A DNA stretch of 34,676 nucleotides. It comes from a virus. How positions within the stretch are numbered: position 1 is the stretch's first letter; every line of letters starts with the position of its first letter. Of the stretch, positions 32,207 to 34,676 are shown piece by piece. The notes under the pieces are model-generated. The model made no database searches, had not been told where the DNA came from, and saw only the letters and a list, made by a program, of their open reading frames with translations. Location of the stretch: positions 1 to 34,676 of the IMG/VR virus record IMGVR_UViG_3300006332_000635. One strand, given 5' to 3'. Both the position numbers and the translations under genes were made by a program.

Positions 32207-33537
32207 TGGCAGAGAATACTGACCAACTAGAAAATGGACAAGCCGTATTAGAATACCCTCGTGGTATTTCAGATGTTCCCTATGCTTCATTTTTAAAAGT
32301 AATGAAGTATGAGTATCAAGAAGCTTTAGAAAAAGTTGCTGCGAACCAAAACGATGCATTAGGTTCGTTTGCAAGAAGTGGTGTTATGTCAACTACAGTT
32401 AATACTGTAACAGGACTAGTGGCAGGTGTTTATAATGGTGTTGACGGTGGTGATTCTGATGCAAGTATGAATCAGATAAATGAAAGTATCCAAGAAGAAA
32501 AAACAAATTCTTGGTGGGATTTCATGGATGTCTTTTCATTTGATGGGACAAATAAAACCGAAGTTCCTGGTGGGGATAATGAGATAACCCTCCCTAATGG
32601 AGAAACTACCACATGGAACGCATTAAAGAATGAGAAGGACGAAGTTTTAAATAGAAGAAGGCAAGGATTAGCAGCATCAGAACTAAACGTAGCGTTACCA
32701 GAAGAATTTCAATATGGTTATCGTGCCGACTGGGGTAACGAATTTAAAATGGGTACAATGGCAATGGCAGCAGATAACTTTGCTAAATTTGCTACATTGG
32801 GAGTAGCAGGTGCAGGACTTGGTGCAGCGTATACAAACTCATTAGGTAAGTTGCAAGACTTAGCAGGTAATGCAGGTAATATACCTGGCGTTAATCTGGA
32901 TGAATATGCACAGAACATGTCTGCAGGTGCACAGATGGCAACCAACCCATTTGGTGTTAACGGGGAACTAAACATGACTAACATCGTTGGTCTTGGTGGT
33001 ATGGCACCTAACGAAAATGCTATACAGATGTTCTCAAAAATGGGAATGAGAGAATTTAGTTTCAGTTTTACTTTTGCTGCTCGCAATCCAGATGAATCAC
33101 AAGAAATACAAACTATTATAGAATGGTTCAAACGTGGTATGCATCCTGGTTCAGCAAATGGTAAAGGTTCTGCAACCCTATTGACATTTCCAGATGTATT
33201 TGTTTTACAACCTATGTTTGTTAGAACTGATGAGACAGTAAATAATGATGGAAAAATAGAAATTAAAGTTGCTGACGAACCCATACAGCATCCCATGATG
33301 CCAAAAACAAAAATCTGTGCATTAACAGATTTGAGAGTTAACACTACACCATTAGGTCAAGTTAATACTGTATTTGATGGTTCAATTCCACTTGTTACTG
33401 TTGAACTTAAATTTAATGAGACTACTGCTCTTACCAGAGTGGACTTTGAAGGTGCAAGAACTAGAGTTAATAATCAACTTGATAAAGGATTTGTTAGAGC
33501 ATCGAACATGGCGAATCATCCAGAGATAGGTTACTAA
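32206..33537 (+). CDS. 48: baseplate tail-tube cap protein gp48
   Basis: The C-terminal 180 residues carry the gp48 tube-initiator pattern: MGMREFSFSFTFAARNPDES near residue 279, IQTIIEWFKRGMHPG, LTFPDVFVLQPMF, TKICALTDLRVNTTPLGQVN near 367 and LVTVELKFNETTALTRVDFE near 398. The N-terminal part (ENGQAVLEYPRGISDVPYAS) is usual for the cyanophage version, and a Gly/Ala-rich stretch (about 180-250) joins the two. At 443 aa it is longer than T4 gp48 (364). In T4, gp48 and gp54 sit on the baseplate and start the tail tube. Both junctions, with the unknown gene before and gp53 after, are TAATG overlaps. Confidence 0.85.
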   Translation: MAENTDQLENGQAVLEYPRGISDVPYASFLKVMKYEYQEALEKVAANQNDALGSFARSGVMSTTVNTVTGLVAGVYNGVDGGDSDASMNQINESIQEEKTNSWWDFMDVFSFDGTNKTEVPGGDNEITLPNGETTTWNALKNEKDEVLNRRRQGLAASELNVALPEEFQYGYRADWGNEFKMGTMAMAADNFAKFATLGVAGAGLGAAYTNSLGKLQDLAGNAGNIPGVNLDEYAQNMSAGAQMATNPFGVNGELNMTNIVGLGGMAPNENAIQMFSKMGMREFSFSFTFAARNPDESQEIQTIIEWFKRGMHPGSANGKGSATLLTFPDVFVLQPMFVRTDETVNNDGKIEIKVADEPIQHPMMPKTKICALTDLRVNTTPLGQVNTVFDGSIPLVTVELKFNETTALTRVDFEGARTRVNNQLDKGFVRASNMANHPEIGY

Positions 33538-34151
33538 TGCTAAAAAGACTACCCAACTTATTATATAACTTTGGACCATCATCATTGGATCCAAAGTTTT
33601 TAGTAGCTAAAAATATATGGAGACGTGCTGAACTACTACCTGAGTATAAAGGATCAGTCTCGATGTTTAATGAGTATGTTGTACAGGATGGTGAAACTCC
33701 AGAAGATATTGCTTTGAGACTATACAAAAACCCATTTTATAACTGGGTACTGTTGGTAATAAATGATATCACTAATTATCACGAGCAATGGCCAAGATCA
33801 TCTCAACAATTACAAGAATATTGCAACTCTAAGTATGATAATCCACAAGCAACTAAAGACTACGTTACTACTGAGGTTAAAAAAGGTCTTGATATAATAG
33901 TACCTGCAGGTAAGGTAGTACCATCTACATTTCAAATCGTATATTGGGATGGAACTAATACTGTTACTGCAAATCCAGTAGCATCAAGAACATTCTTCCA
34001 ATTTGAAGAGGAACTTAATTCGCAAAAAGAACGTATACAGTTAGTAAAACCAAGATTTGTTGAAGATTTTGTAGAAAATTATTATATGCGACTGGCATAT
34101 AAAGGTAAGTTGGAACTTGGTATTACAACATCAGAAATTAATATGTCATAA
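33537..34151 (+). CDS. 53: baseplate wedge protein gp53
   Basis: The segment QDGETPEDIALRLYKNPFYN near residue 51, continuing WVLLVINDI, is the LysM-like signature of T4 gp53, and 204 aa is close to the T4 length (196). In T4, gp53 clamps neighbouring wedges together as the baseplate closes round the hub. The N-terminus here (LPNLLYNFGPSSLDPKFLVA) and the last part, FVEDFVENYYMRLAYKG, are as in cyanophage homologues. It starts with TAATG on gp48 and ends at the bidirectional terminator shared with gp32. Confidence 0.9.
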   Translation: MLKRLPNLLYNFGPSSLDPKFLVAKNIWRRAELLPEYKGSVSMFNEYVVQDGETPEDIALRLYKNPFYNWVLLVINDITNYHEQWPRSSQQLQEYCNSKYDNPQATKDYVTTEVKKGLDIIVPAGKVVPSTFQIVYWDGTNTVTANPVASRTFFQFEEELNSQKERIQLVKPRFVEDFVENYYMRLAYKGKLELGITTSEINMS

Positions 34152-34181
34152 AAAAAGACCCCCGAAGGGGTCTTATTTTTT
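34151..34181. terminator. bidirectional terminator between gp53 and gp32
   Basis: GACCCC (34157-34162) and GGGGTC (34167-34172) form a 6-bp GC-rich stem with a CGAA tetraloop. Six A precede it and a T-tract (TTATTTTTTT) follows, so it works in both directions. It lies between the convergent stops of gp53 (34149-34151) and gp32 (34181-34183). Confidence 0.9.
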
Positions 34182-34676
34182 TAGTCTTCACTCGCTAGTT
34201 TAGCGAAGTAAGATAAGGTATCATCTTCTCCGTTTGAGGGTGCGGTAGGAGTTCTACTGACCACAGGTTCGGGAGTTGCTTCCTCATCAACCGTCTCTGG
34301 ATCGGGACGGTAAGTTGACTTAAGAGTTCTGTCAAGACGTTCCTTGAGTTCTTCATAAGATTTGAATTGATCATCAGCAGTATATGCAGATAATGAGTGT
34401 TCTTGTTGCCAAATACCCTCTAGTTCCTTATCACTAAGATCTCCTAATACAGCAGGAGCATCGAACTCAGACTTGTCGTAGTTCCAGAAACCTGCTACCT
34501 TAGTGATCTTGAGTTTGAAGTCAGCACCCTTCCATAGATCGAATGGGTTTACTGGTGTTTCATCCTCAAATGCGGGTTGCATTGATTCCATGACCTTATC
34601 AAAGATCTTCTTACCATAGCGGTAGAGGAATACTTTGCCCTCGTTCTCAGGGTTTGCACTATCCTTGACAACGTAG
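34181..34676 (-). CDS. 32: single-stranded DNA binding protein gp32, C-terminal part (5' end cut by window edge)
   Basis: The frame is open to the right edge without a start, so only the last 164 residues are present. The first visible residues, VVKDSANPENEGKVFLYRYG followed by KKIFDKVMESMQP, are a hallmark of T4 gp32 and its cyanophage relatives, as is the later NPFDLWKGADFKLKI with GFWNYDKSEF. The end is the acidic tail (EDDTLSYFAKLASED) that in T4 contacts the polymerase, helicase loader and recombination proteins. gp32 coats single-stranded DNA in replication, recombination and repair. The N-terminal LAST motif and the zinc site would lie outside the window. It is transcribed towards gp53. 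Confidence 0.93.
   Translation of the reverse strand, partial: YVVKDSANPENEGKVFLYRYGKKIFDKVMESMQPAFEDETPVNPFDLWKGADFKLKITKVAGFWNYDKSEFDAPAVLGDLSDKELEGIWQQEHSLSAYTADDQFKSYEELKERLDRTLKSTYRPDPETVDEEATPEPVVSRTPTAPSNGEDDTLSYFAKLASED

Noticed and set aside
32718-33344. 208-codon open frame on the minus strand
   Set aside because: It lies within gp48, which is firmly identified on the other strand; its sequence is a Pro/Ser/Ile-rich shadow.
1-34676. tRNA genes, insertion sequences, CRISPR arrays or attachment sites
   Set aside because: Gaps between genes are at most about 110 bases and hold only the promoters, terminators and hairpins listed; no transposase or integrase is seen.

Overview
This window is part of the genome of a tailed, T4-like marine myovirus. 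Three things show this. The T4 morphogenesis proteins gp4, gp48, gp53, gp26, a gp27-like hub protein, a gp5-like spike and gp32 are recognisable. Genes are packed head to tail with ATGA or TAATG overlaps. T4-type late promoters (TATAAATA and near variants) stand before the structural blocks. The DNA is AT-rich. The long fibre genes (LTRLKN and GIGT-repeat types) and a CpeT-like protein point to the cyanophage branch, so a marine picocyanobacterium is the likeliest host. The sequence alone does not prove the host.

Layout from left to right. (1) 1-3567, minus strand: a DNA-metabolism operon read right to left. It holds a beta-class DNA methyltransferase, a DEAH-box helicase, a 58-aa membrane protein, a conserved phage protein and a second methyltransferase that runs off the left edge. 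It is driven by a consensus sigma70 promoter (TTGACA-16-TATAAT) built into the terminator of the preceding late operon. (2) 3679-19515, minus strand: a host-recognition block of five fibre or virion proteins. These include a 1482-aa fibre ending in an S74 self-cleaving chaperone domain and a 2177-aa protein carrying a complete subtilisin-type protease and a Gly/Cys-rich region. Late promoters lie at 19544 and 12439. (3) 19547-21568, minus strand: an accessory module of two small unknown proteins, an acyl carrier protein with an extended C-terminus, an unknown 227-aa protein and a CpeT-like protein. (4) 21589-31339, minus strand: the baseplate hub and tail block. It holds a tail-tube-fold protein, gp26, a 55-aa protein, two tape-measure-like proteins (the first with an M15 peptidoglycan peptidase domain), a gp27-like hub, a gp5-like OB-fold spike protein and a separate beta-helix needle protein. 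(5) 31375-34151, plus strand: gp4, an unknown protein, gp48 and gp53. This block converges on gp32 (34181 to the right edge, minus strand) at a shared bidirectional terminator.

How the genes work together: blocks 4 and 5 build the central hub, the tube start and the head-completion parts. Block 2 supplies fibres and surface-degrading activity. Block 1 and gp32 serve DNA modification, repair and replication. The most unusual points are the acyl carrier protein inside a virion operon, the giant subtilase fibre, the apparent move of cell-wall hydrolysis from gp5 to a tape-measure-like protein, the face-to-face late promoters at 31337-31374, and the terminator-promoter at 3574-3611 that predicts a leaderless mRNA.
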